From Furcasterigmium furcatum (taxonomy: Eukaryota > Ascomycota > Sordariomycetes > Glomerellales > Plectosphaerellaceae), in the NCBI GenBank assembly GCA_001599815.1, contig BCIA01000001.1, positions 3,786,934-3,850,933 on the forward strand: DNA of 64,000 nt, read 5' to 3'. This document shows positions 21,422 to 32,059 of this stretch, one piece after another. The notes below the pieces were generated by a model. That model was not told where the DNA came from, did no database searches, and saw only the letters and a list, made by a program, of their open reading frames with translations. Both the position numbers and the translations under genes were made by a program. Each line of letters begins with the position of its first letter. Positions within the stretch are counted from its first letter, which is position 1.

Positions 21422-23060
21422 TCACAGCTTCGGGCGAAGCTCCCGCTCCACTTGGTCCAGGCCAGACTCTCCATTAAACAAGCGAGAGTCCAGAATCGCA
21501 GTGTTGATCTTTACAAACGTGGTCAGTATTGCGTGCGTAGCCGGACCGGAAGTGTCTCACATGGCGTGGGCTCAGCTCTGCCACAGTCTTCACACCCAAC
21601 AACCTCATGGCGGTGGTGGTTTCATCCGCAAGAACTGCGAGGCACCATGTCAGTCATGTCGTGCGACGCTCAGAGGCTGTGTCGGTAACTCACTCTTCAA
21701 CGTCCGTTTGACGCCTTCTTCTCCGCCGACGGCGAGACCGTAGAGCGCTGATCGCCCAAGACCAACACCCTTGGCACCCAAAGCAAGGGCCTTGACCACG
21801 TCCGTTCCTCTTCGAATACCTCCGTCGATGAGAACATCAATCTTGTCAAAGACTTGAGGGCAGAACTTTCTCATCTCCAACAAGACCTGGACTGGCGTGG
21901 TGGTGGTGTCCAAGGCCCGGCCGCCATGGTTCGAGAGAATGATGCCCTTGACACTGGGGAAAAGGCTCGCGGCAAAAGCATCCTCATATGTCTGTATGCC
22001 CTTGAGAACTATTGGCAGGTCTGTCTGCGTCTGGAGCCACCGTAGCGTCTTGTGCCAGGTCAGGGCCGATTCGGTTCCCCAAGTCGGGGGCGGAGCACCA
22101 TCGGCCACCTCAGCCATCTTGAACCGTTCGTCGGCCTCGCGCTTTCCGGGGAAAGGGGCGTCCAATGTCAGCACGATGAATTTGATCTGAGGGATCCCTC
22201 GGATTTGTTTCAACGTCCTCTCCGTGGCTTTGATGTCCTTGAGCACATACAGCTGCCAGGCAAAAGTGGCATCAGGCCCGGCCCGGACAATATCTACGGG
22301 GGACAAGGAGGCGTTCTTGCTGATGATCTGTAACGCGCCGAATTCAGAGCATGCAGATGCGATGCCAGCTTCACCCGATGGATGCGCCAGCTTGGCCATG
22401 GCTGCCGGGGCCACGTAGATGGGCATGCTAACACGGTTGCCGATGATGGTGGTAGCAAGGGAACATTCTGTACAGTCGACGAAGACCCGAGGCCTGAGAA
22501 GGATGGACTGAAAGATGGTGCCATTGGCGTGTTTTGTGATTTGGTCGTCCGAGGCGGGAATGTAGTACGAGACGGCCTTGGGGCTGAGAACTTGAAGAGC
22601 ATAGTCCTGCATTTCGGCGATGCTCAACATATGCGACACCGGGGGAATGCCGCTGGAGGCCTTGCCCGTCTTATTTGCCTCATTTTCGGAAGCTTCAGGA
22701 GCTGGAGACCCCGTCGATAGCAGCTCTCCCATAAGTTTCGTTGCATCGAGATACTCGCTGATGAGCTCGGGAGGGTGGACATCATCGTAGGCTTTGGAGG
22801 CATCACCTCCAGCATTCGTCAATAAGATCTTCTTGCCTCCAGGATGACGGGCGAGAAAGTCGGTGATCTGTCCATGATTTAGTTGTGATGTGCTGTTATC
22901 GCCATAAAACGGGATGCATACGTCGTAGACCTTCCCATGAACTGCCAGCCAGCACTCACGCTCGCTCTGGCGAGCTTGTACTAAATGCTGTCAGTGGTCA
23001 TGGCCTAGATTGGTGATGCGTTCGCGGCTTACAGTCTGCCACCGTCCAGACGCGGGACAT
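21422..23060 (-). CDS. Flavocytochrome b2-type FMN L-2-hydroxyacid dehydrogenase
   Basis: Five exons, 23033-23060, 22922-22980, 21694-22867, 21561-21634 and 21422-21508, give 473 residues. Residues 1-80 are a cytochrome b5 domain (ECWLAVHGKVYD; heme ligand in HPGGKK; second His in DDVHPPELI). Residues about 105-460 are the FMN barrel with APAAMAKLAHPSGE, TLDAPFPGKRE, the catalytic histidine in LSNHGGRALDTTTTP, and IDGGIRRGTD. The family oxidises L-lactate or related 2-hydroxy acids and passes electrons through heme. Yeast Cyb2 has a long mitochondrial presequence; here translation starts directly at the b5 domain with MSRVWTV, and the C-terminus is RELRPKL, a possible peroxisomal PTS1 variant. 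The tail was recovered by splicing two short exons and matches the family (AMRLLGVKTVAEL, then INT). The exact substrate is uncertain. Confidence 0.9.
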
Positions 23061-23530
23061 GTTGTTCTCGGTGCGAGATGTGGAACAAGATGATGAGGAA
23101 CAGATTCACGCGGAACATCCGCGATGCCACCAGTTAAAGCACCTCCTTGCGACTGGTTGACCAGCCATCGGAAACATCCATCCAGCTAGCACTCCATCAA
23201 CCCGTCAAATATTGGAGATCCCTGCTAAAGGTGCTAGAATCTGGGGCCGGCAGTGGGGTTTACAGGGAGAGGCGCCGGGAATTTGAATCGCCGTATACCA
23301 GAAAGAGACATGGCAAATCAAAACACCGAGTTCCTCCAGGGTTCCCCGCGCGGATATTCAGGGCATGCTGAAGGGAGGCAGCGTGCTGGTCGAAAGCCGC
23401 CCCTGACTCCACGCCGAGATGTCCGGCCAAGTGGCATGTCCTGGGTTGAAAACAATGGCCACCCAGGGTATCATCATGGGCAGGCTTCATCTGACATACC
23501 ATACTCCTGGCATCTCATTCAGCCCCGAAC
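23061..23530. promoter_or_regulatory. Shared divergent promoter, flavocytochrome b2 / beta-mannosidase
   Basis: Only 470 bases separate the two divergent starts, so the promoters must overlap or abut. No clear TATA box is visible. The arrangement allows common control, but I see no specific operator. Confidence 0.5.
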
Positions 23531-26208
23531 ATGCTTCTATCTCGCCTTGATCTCAAGTCCGGATGGACGTTTAAACAGCGTGACGACGAGTCTCCGTCGG
23601 CATGGCTCCCCGTGAAGGAGGTTCCCAGCCAGGTGCATCTTGACCTGCTGGCAAATAAGAAGTACATCGATCACCAGTCGAGGGTTTGTGAAAATGAGTA
23701 GCGCTGATTGTTGACAGAATCCCCGACCCCTTCATCGACACCAATGAGCTCGCTGTGAGATGGATCGCAGACAAGGACTGGGTCTACCGCCTTCACTTCC
23801 AGGTGCCTACGATCTCAGGACAGGATATCACAACGGATCTCGTCCTCGAAGGCCTGGACACCTTCGCAACCGTGACGATGAACGGCACCGAGATCCTCAA
23901 GGCGGAAAACATGCATGTCAGCTACAGGGTCAACATCAATAACGCCCTCAAAGATTCCGAGAATGTCCTCGAGATCGTCTTCGACTCGGCTCGCCTCCGT
24001 GGCAACGAGCTCGTGGAGAGCCACCCCGAGCACCTGCATCACGTCCGGCAGACGGAAGTCAGCCGCATTCCCGTTCGCAAGGCCCAGTACAACTGGGGAT
24101 GGGACTGGGGACCGATCCTCAATACTTCTGGTCCCTGGCGACCTGTCTACTTGGAGCAGTATGTGTCGAGAGTCGAGGACGTCTGGGCCCAGTACACTCT
24201 GGCCTCAGACCTGAAGTCCTGTTCGGGTCGCCTCCTTGCCCGAGTGAGCCAGCCCACCGGCCCTGATGACAAGGTCGTTCTGTCGGTCTCACGGGACGGG
24301 ACGACTACATTTGAACAGACATGCAGTATCGGATCCGATGGGCTCGTCGAGGCCGCCTTCACTATTGAGAATGTATCTCTCTGGAACCCCTTCGGCTATG
24401 GAACACAGGATCGGTATCAACTCTCCGCTAAGCTTGTCCGAGGAGAAATCTCCCTGGATTCGGCCACTAAGCTCATCGGGTTCCGCCGGTGGGAGCTGAT
24501 CCAGGAGCCTGACGCCTGGGGCAAGTCTTTCTATTTCAGGATCAACGGCGTGGATGTATTCGCCGGCGGCTCTTGCTGGATTCCCGGGGACAGCTTCCTG
24601 GCTCAGATCTCCGCAGAGAGGTACTGGGACTGGATCAGGCTGCTTGTTGAGGGCAACCAGATCATGATTCGTGTCTGGGGAGGCGGTATCTACGAGGATA
24701 ACGCGTTCCTTGATGCCTGCGATGCCCTCGGCGTTCTGGTGTGGCAGGATTTCGCCTTCGCCTGCGGAAACTACCCGGCCTACCCTGCGTACCTGAAGAA
24801 CGTCGAGCATGAAGTCCGACAAAACATCAGGAGGTTCAGGTCGCATCCTTCCGTGGTCATCTGGGCCGGGAACAACGAGGACTACCAAGTCCTGGAACGC
24901 TACAAGCTGGAGTATGATTACGAGAACAAGGATCCCGAATCGTGGCTTAAGACGACATTTCCTGCCAGATACATGTACGAATACCTCTTCCCCAAGATCG
25001 TGGAGGAGGAGGATCCTGGGGCCTTGTACCACCCCGGCAGCCCCTGGGGAGATGGCAAGAATTCCGCCGATCCGACCGTCGGTGATATTCACCAGTGGAA
25101 CAGTGAGTACAGATGCCAAGGGAATGAGAGAGAACGTTGCAGCAGTTGACTGACCATCATCCCAGTCTGGCATGGTGCCATGAACCGATATCAGGAATGC
25201 GATCAGCTGTCCGGTCGCTTCATCAGCGAATTCGGCATGGAAGCCTACCCTCATCTCGAGACCATCCGCCGAATGATCACGCCTCCGCAACAGCAGCAGG
25301 CCGGGTCCTTGATGATGGACTTCCGCAACAAGGCCATCGACCACGAACGCCGCCTCATGACCTACGTCGCGGAGAACTTCCAGGTCCGGTACGACCTGCC
25401 GAGCTTCACCCACCTCACACAGATCGCCCAGGCCGAGGCCATGCGCTTCGCGTACAAGACGTGGAGGAGGGAGTGGGGGAAGCCCGGGGCGCGCCAGTGC
25501 GGCGGCGTGCTCGTCTGGCAGCTCAACGACTGCTGGCCGACCATGTCTTGGGCCGTAGTAGACTACTACCTGATCAAGAAGCCCGCGTTCTATGCCATCG
25601 CCAACGCCCTGAGGCCATTGGATGTTGGGATCTCTAGGAACATACCTGACTGGACCTCGGGCCATGCCGACCCGAGGCTTTCCAGGAAGACAGACTTCGA
25701 GATCTGGATTGCCAGCAGCCGGGTTGAGCCGGTCAACGCCCAGCTCAACGTCAGGTTCATCTCCGTGAAGTCTGGTAAGGATATCCGCGAGCCAATTTCC
25801 CGCGGCATCGTTGCAGAGCCCAACAGCACCACCGAAGTTATCCAGGATCAGCACGTCACAGAAGGCAACGAGGATGGCACGAACTGGGACTTGCATGATC
25901 CATTTGTTATCTACGCCTCACTCAGCGTGGACAACGAGGTGGTGGCTACCGACACGGCGTGGCCACACCCCCTGAAGTACTTGGACTTCTCTGATAGGGG
26001 CGTCCAGGTTGAGATTTCACCATCGAAGGACGAGATAAAGGTGTCAACAAAGCTACCAGTCAAGGGCTTTGTGATCTCGGAGAAGGAAGGGCTGAAGATT
26101 AGCGACAATGGCTTTGATTTGGTGCCTGGGGTGACCCATACGGTCCGTGTTCAAGGAGACTCGACGGCCGTTGACGACCTCAGCTGGACCTACATCGGAG
26201 GCCCGTAG
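23531..26208 (+). CDS. mndB: Beta-mannosidase, glycoside hydrolase family 2 (intracellular type)
   Basis: Three exons, 23531-23661, 23718-25102 and 25166-26208, give 852 residues, the normal size of the fungal B-type enzyme. It removes terminal beta-1,4-linked mannose from manno-oligosaccharides. The acid/base glutamate is E431 (WAGNNED) and the nucleophile is E527 (ISEFGME). The family motifs NWGWDWGP and VWGGGIYEDNAFLDACDALG are also present. No signal peptide is seen (MLLSRLDLKSGW), which agrees with the intracellular MndB group. The first splice has a GTACAT donor and joins ANK to IPDPFIDTNE as the family requires. It shares a short promoter with the hydroxyacid dehydrogenase and is followed on the same strand by a Zn2Cys6 regulator, which might control it (inference only). 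Confidence 0.94.
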
Positions 26209-26749
26209 GCAGCATAGCATGTTGGCAACTAAAGGCAACCGGTCAAAATATAGAATCCTAGAATGAGAATGGGTGCCTGTTTTTGTCATAGACTGGTGGT
26301 CTCTTCGTCATCTTCCCTCCCCTAAGTAAAAGCTCCCCCATTTAAAGTGAGAGGTCGACATGTGACGAATGGCGCATGCGAGTTGATCGCTGTGGCTCTC
26401 TCGGCGAGAACACGGCCTTCCTCACTCATCTTGCGCCAGTACTCGCTCGTAAAAGACATGGATGTTGAAGCTAGGGGTATCCCAGAGGGTTGCCACCCCC
26501 TATCGAAAGATGGGGTTAGGGCCTCGCTCCCCTGCGGTCTGGGTCTGGGTCACCGGATCGGTGAGTGAGCGCCAGCTTGAACCCCACCCGTTACCCCAAC
26601 TTCTTCTTCTTCACCTGAGCCAACTTCTCCACGCCCCCAGATCATGCCCCCCCGAACTTGGAACTATTCCTTTCGACCCCCTCGCGCCACCGCTCACCTG
26701 TGACTCTGCACGCGCGCTGCTCCTGTCCGGAGCCGATACGTTGATCCCC
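26209..26749. promoter_or_regulatory. Intergenic region upstream of the second Zn2Cys6 gene
   Basis: 540 bases holding the 3' UTR of the mannosidase and the promoter of the regulator. The second half is rich in CTTCTTCTTC-type pyrimidine tracts typical of fungal leaders. No gene is seen. Confidence 0.5.
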
Positions 26750-28961
26750 ATGGGGCCTGAATCGTCATCATCGTCTCACGTCCCCCAGGATGTTGCTCCG
26801 ATGTACCACACGTTCAGCAGCCGGGACGGCGGTGGTCCTAAGCCGAACCCAAGCGAGGCCGGGACGGGCACCCCGGTGCGGAGGTTCAATAAGTCCTGCT
26901 CTGAGTGCACGAGGAGGAAGGTCAAGTGCGATGGCGGATACCCCTGCGGCAGCTGCTGGTACTATAAAATTCCGGAGGCATGCGTCTACAAGCAGCGAAG
27001 TAAGCGACAGGCCGCCAGCAGAGTGTGAGGACCCCCTCCCCCTTTCCCGAGGTCTTCATGGACTCTCCGTGTCTTGGCAACGTGCTGACGATGAGTCCCT
27101 GCCTCTCAGAGCTTATGAGCAGGCCACAGAACGGGCGGAGACCCAGTCTCGCGTCCTGCGGCTCCTGTTCCCGGACGTTGCCTTGGAGGATCTCACGGGG
27201 AAAACGCGATCAGAGCTTCTGGCTCTTCTGTCCCAGCAGAAGAGTCCGAATGAAACCCTGCCAGCAGCGGAAGGAGATCTTCCTCCGAGGCCATACTCGC
27301 CTGATCACCCTGACGACTCGACGGCCGTGTCCGAGAGTGGCGAGACCGAGGATGAGAGGCGGTGGGATGAGGTCACAACGCAACCCGCTAACCTCGGTGC
27401 GAGCGACGACATCAACGCCATCGGGTCTTTCATCGCTGCCGACCGGCACCGGCGATCCTATCTCGGGGTCACCTCGATGAGCGCCGTCCTCAGAGCGATC
27501 TTTAGGTTGTGTCCGCCGGCGAAGGAGCACATCGTCGAGCGGGCAAAATCGTGGCCCGACCCCTCGACTCTCATGCAGCAGACAGCCGTTCCGGCGGGTC
27601 TTGGGAACATGCTGGCCTCCAGTGCCTTGCGCGAACAGCGATGCCTCGATTTCTACTTTGAGATCTTCCAAGGAATCACGCCCATTCTAAACGAGGAAGA
27701 GTTCCGAGCAATTCACGCCTCGGGCCGACGCCACGACAGCTCATGGCTGGGTCTTCTCAACATGGTCTTGACCCTCGGCTCGATCTCGTCGGGGAGCGAC
27801 TCGATGCACGTTCACTACTACAACCAAGCACGGAATTACCTAGATCTCGACTCGCTAGGCTCGGGCAACCTGGAGAGCTTACAGGCCCTGTGTCTCCTCG
27901 GAGGCTACTACCTGCACTACAGGAACTCGCCGAACATGGCCTACGCCGTCTTCGGCGCTGCCCATCGCGTCGCCATCGCCCTGGGCCTTCATCGAGAATC
28001 TTTCTCCCGCCGAAGCGAGCAGCAGACTCCCGAGTCAACCAGCCGCCATGCCGTGCAGACCGAGATGCGGCGGCGAATATGGTGGAGCCTCTACTGCCTC
28101 GATACCTGGGCGAGCCAGACCCTCGGCCGCCCCACGGGGTCAAGATGGGACAGCACAACGATGGACACGCATCTGCCAACGATGTTCGGCCCCGATGACC
28201 ACTTTGCCGCTTCTCTACGGGCGAGCGCCCAGTTCTGCCACATCTGTAACCGCATCCAGCACCGCTTCGCGCAGCCGGCCCGGCTGACGGCCGCCGAAGC
28301 CCAACTGCTGGACCAGGAGCTGCAGGAGTGGCACGAAGCGCTACCAGAAGAACTCCGTTCCTCCGCCCACTCCCCCCCGCGCATGGCAGTGGGCCGCGAG
28401 TTCCTGAGGAATCGATACCTCAATGCCCGTCTGCTGCTGTCGAGATGCTTCCTGCTCTACGGCACCCACGACGCCAGCAAGGGCAGCGCCGTCCTGAAAG
28501 ACGAAGACATGATTGTGCAGGCCCGGTCAGTCGCCGCAGAGGCCATCGACGCCATCACGCTCCACTGGACACCAAACAGGATCCACGTCTGGAGCTCGGC
28601 ATGGTACCTATTCCAAGCTTGCATGGTTCCGTTGCTTTCAATCGCACTGGAGACCGCGCGTGCGCAGCCTGGGGTGTCCTCCGATACTGTCGCTGCGAGC
28701 TGCCTCAGTCTCACCAAGGCTATGGAGCTCTTTGCGGAGATGAAGCCGTGGATGAAAGAGGCGGATCGGGGAGCGGACCTCGTCGCGGCCCTCTTCCAGG
28801 GCGTCACGGAGAAGGTGGAAGGGTCTATCCGAACGCCATCGGTCGGCGACGGCGGGCTCGACTTGTTCGGTTGGTACGATGAGCAGTTGACTGAGCTGGA
28901 CTGGAACACTCTTCTCAACGAGGAGAATCCGTCCGCGCAGAGCATGTTCTCGTTCTCGTGA
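26750..28961 (+). CDS. Zn2Cys6 transcription factor with fungal-specific middle domain
   Basis: Exons 26750-27024 and 27110-28961 give 708 residues. The binuclear zinc cluster is complete: C50-x2-C53-x6-C60-x5-C66-x2-C69-x8-C78, with the usual basic TRRKVKCDGG. The splice (donor GTGAGG) joins SRV to AYEQATERAETQ, giving the linker and coiled coil that normally follow the cluster (LLFPDVALEDL). The fungal transcription factor middle homology region spans roughly residues 260-560 (YFEIFQGITPILNEEEF, AHRVAIALGLHRE, RRRIWWSLYCLD). This is a nuclear regulator whose target is unknown. Its position just downstream of beta-mannosidase on the same strand suggests a carbon-use role, but nothing in the sequence proves it. 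The frame is open upstream of the chosen ATG without family character. Confidence 0.9.
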
Positions 28962-29423
28962 GACACTGTCTGGGATGTGCCACGGCGTTGGGAAATGGTG
29001 GTGGGTGTGAGATGATCAAGCCAGCTTAGATACCCGAGGGCCTCGGACCCCTCTTCTTCTATTGACTTTGTTCGGTACCTAGTCTCCTGCGTCGCGATAT
29101 CACAAGTCCTTTAACTCAGAGTGCCATGCAGCAAACTCATGGCCGGTGCAAGCCCCCGTTCGTGGCTGGTATAGGTACATCACGTGACCAGCCACATGTT
29201 CCCCACTTGTCGGTCTGTGCACCCACCCGCCGCGAGCTCTCGAGCTCCAGAAAAATTTCCAATGCAAACTGCACGGCTCAACCAGTGGGGGAAAATTCAG
29301 AAAAATTGACCGTTCAGAATCTCGAACTTCCACCACGCGACCTTCAACAACGACGGCGCAGGGCCTGTGATCGCAGATCACAACATCAATCAGTTCCGAC
29401 AAGCCTCTGCAAAGCCATTCACC
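28962..29423. promoter_or_regulatory. NOP56 promoter region
   Basis: 460 bases upstream of NOP56. It contains a TCACGTGA palindrome at 29180-29187, and GAAAAATTTCC at 29250-29260 and AGAAAAATTGA near 29299. The latter two resemble the AAAAATTTT element (RRPE) upstream of yeast ribosome-biogenesis genes. That this element works the same way here is an inference. Confidence 0.4.
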
Positions 29424-31117
29424 ATGAGCATCAACTACGTGCTCTACGAGGCCCCCATGGGCTACGGCGTGTTCCACGTCGAGCACCAGGCCGATAGCAT
29501 CGGGCTTCGCTCCAAGGAGACCCAGGAGGCCATCGATGATCTGGCGCGCTTCGGCAAGATGATCAAGCTCCTCAACTTCACCCCTTTCCAGTAAGCGCTG
29601 CCCTTGCGCCTCAAATCGGCTCTGTTTGGAGTCCGGCTTGCGACTGTGCCTCGGGCCCCTGCTAACCACCGACTCCAGCACCGGTAAGGAAGCCCTCGCC
29701 GAGATCAACATGGTCTCCGAGGGCCAGATGTCCGACAACCTCAAGTCCATCCTCGAGCTCAACCTCCCCAAGACCAGCGGCAAGAAGAGCAAAGTCTCCC
29801 TGGCCGTCGCCGAGAAGAACCTGGCCAGCATGATCAAGTCCAACTTCCCCGGCATCGAGTGCGAGACCTCTGAGACCTCCGAGGTCGCCGCCGACTTCCT
29901 GCGCGGCGTCAGGCTGCACGCCGACAAGCTGCTCAAGGGCCTGCAGACCGGCGAGACCGCCCAGGCCGGCCTCGGTCTCGGCCACGCCTACTCCAGGAGC
30001 AAGGTCAAGTTCAACACCATGAAGAACGACAACCACGTCATCCAGGCCAGCGCGACCATCGACTTCCAGGACAAGGGCGTCAACCAGTTCTTCATGAGGG
30101 TGCGCGAGTGGTACGGCTGGCACTTCCCTGAGCTGGTCAAGATTGTCTCCGACAACCTGACCTACTGCCGGCTCGTCCTCGCCATCGGCGACAAGTCCAC
30201 CCTGACCGACGACAAGCTGCACGACCTCGCCGCGCTCGTCGAGGAGGACGGCGAGAAGGCCCAGGCCATCATCGACGCCGCCAAGGTCTCCATGGGCCTG
30301 CAGATCACCCCCGCGGACCTCGAGATCGTCAAGGGCTTCGCTGAGGCCGTCGTCCAGCAGGCCGAGGCCAGGCGGTCCACCGCCAACTACCTCGACAAGA
30401 AGCTCAACGTCGTCGCTCCCAACCTGCAGACCCTCATCGGCACCCCCGTCGCCGCCCGCCTCATCTCCCACGCCGGCTCCCTGACCAACCTCTCCAAGTA
30501 CCCCGCGTCCACGCTGCAGATCCTCGGCGCCGAGAAGGCCCTCTTCCGCGCCCTCAAGACCAAGAGCAACACCCCCAAGTACGGCCTCATCTACCACAGC
30601 AGCTTCATCGGCAAGGCCGGCATCCGCAACAAGGGCCGCATCTCCCGGTACCTCGCCAACAAGTGCAGTATCGCGAGCCGTATCGACAACTTCTCCGAGG
30701 AGCCCTCCGTGAAGTTCGGCGAGGCCCTGCGCCAGCAGGTCGAGGACCGCCTGGAGTTCTACGCCTCCGGCAAGAAGCCCCAGAAGAACGCCGACGTGAT
30801 GGTGAGTCGAAATTCCCTTATACTCCTCCTACCCGTGCTGTCCCATAACTAACCGTATCCAGTCCTCCGTGCTTGCCCGCGTCGAGGACGACGACATGGA
30901 CCTTGATGAGTCCATGGTCGCCGCCCCCGTTGCCGAGGTCGTCGAGAAGGAGAAGAAGTCCAAGGACAAGAAGGAGAAGAAGGACAAGAAGGACAAGTCC
31001 GAGAAGAAGGAGAAGAAGCGCAAGCGCGAGTCCGAGGTCGGCGCCGCCGCTCCGGAAGACGCCGAGGTGAACGGCGAGAAGAAAAAGAAGAAGAAGAAGT
31101 CCAAGCACGACGACTAG
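29424..31117 (+). CDS. NOP56: Nucleolar protein 56, box C/D snoRNP core subunit
   Basis: Exons 29424-29590, 29679-30801 and 30863-31117 give 514 residues. NOP56 pairs with NOP58 on box C/D snoRNAs and positions fibrillarin for 2'-O-methylation of rRNA in the nucleolus. The NOP5NT-type N-terminus is clear (NYVLYEAPMGYGVFHVEH, then SEGQMSDNLKSILELNLPK), as is the coiled and NOP region (GLGLGHAYSRSKVKFN, IRVREWYGWHFPEL-like text, NLQTLIGTPVAARLISHAGSL, GIIYHSSFIG-like text, NKGRISRYLANKCSIASRID). The tail is the usual run of KKEKK and KKKKKKK. The stop is TAG at 31115-31117, and the same frame then stays open for 90 Lys-rich codons. The first splice (AGTAAG) makes the join NFTPFHTGKEAL. Confidence 0.96.
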
Positions 31118-32059
31118 AGCTCGTTGATTAAGGGCTCCTCGCTCAACAAGAGCTCGACCGCTCTTCCTACCCCTCCAAAGAAGAAGGCTGTTGCTGCTGC
31201 TGCGCATCCTCCGCCGACAGCCGTCAAGGCTGAGCGGGTGGTTGTCAAGAAAAAGGTCATCAAGCAAGAGGCAGCACCTCAAGCTTCGAAGGCCAAGGCC
31301 GCAAAGCGAAAGTTCGCAAAAGCTAATGTCAAGAAGGAGGTGCCTCGGAAGAGGGTCAAGGTCATGGTCAAGAAGGAGAGCAAGCGGTAGTCCCTCCTTG
31401 GGGGCGCTGCCAGTATCCATCTTGCCTGCGGTTGTTCTTCTCATCTGGGCTCGGCTTGTCTGTGTTCATTTTCTTCTGGATTTTTGGAGTTCATGAGGCT
31501 ATCCGGCATGGGAGTTTGAGGGCAATGTTTTTGCTGTTCGCGCATGGCTGTATGTATGTACAATCACGATGACGGTTCATACCCAATCCATCACTTTCTA
31601 GTTACATCCTGCCCTGGGTTTGAAATCTATTCCAAAAGTACTATAAAGTGACCTGACGAGTGAGCCTTGGAGAGTACCAGTAGTGACAACCACGTGGCGG
31701 GCAAGACAGGCGAGCAAGATATGGACCAGATTTACAAGAGGCTTTGCTTTATACGCTACGAAGAGCAGAATGCAAGCTAGCTAGCATCAACACGAAAACA
31801 GAAAGCTGCCTCTCATACCCCTTGCCCCGTCCCAAAGCCAAAATCGTTGTTGGTTGCAATGGAACGCCCCCAGACGCCGTGTTCTGTTCCAAACTGCCTT
31901 GCTGCCCGCCTTTCATGCAAATCTCTCTTCACGTAAAACTTGTCTCATCCGCGCTGCTCTCTACCGCTTAAACATCCGATGATGCCCGCACATTTCATGA
32001 TCCAAAGGCAAGCAAAACACCTCGCTCTCCATGAGAAATCGGTCCCTCCTGAGAGGGCT
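31118..32059. other. Convergent 3' region of NOP56 and VPS4
   Basis: 940 bases between convergent stops. The first 273 (31118-31390) are an in-frame, Lys/Ala/Pro-rich open stretch continuing from the NOP56 stop, described under findings. The rest shows no coding signal. Confidence 0.55.

Noticed and set aside
23531..28961. A biosynthetic gene cluster around the mannosidase and regulators
   Set aside because: No backbone enzyme such as a PKS, NRPS or terpene synthase is present, and the neighbours are ordinary metabolic genes.
29662..30597. Antisense open frame of 311 codons over NOP56
   Set aside because: A shadow of the GC-rich third codon positions of NOP56; no family similarity.
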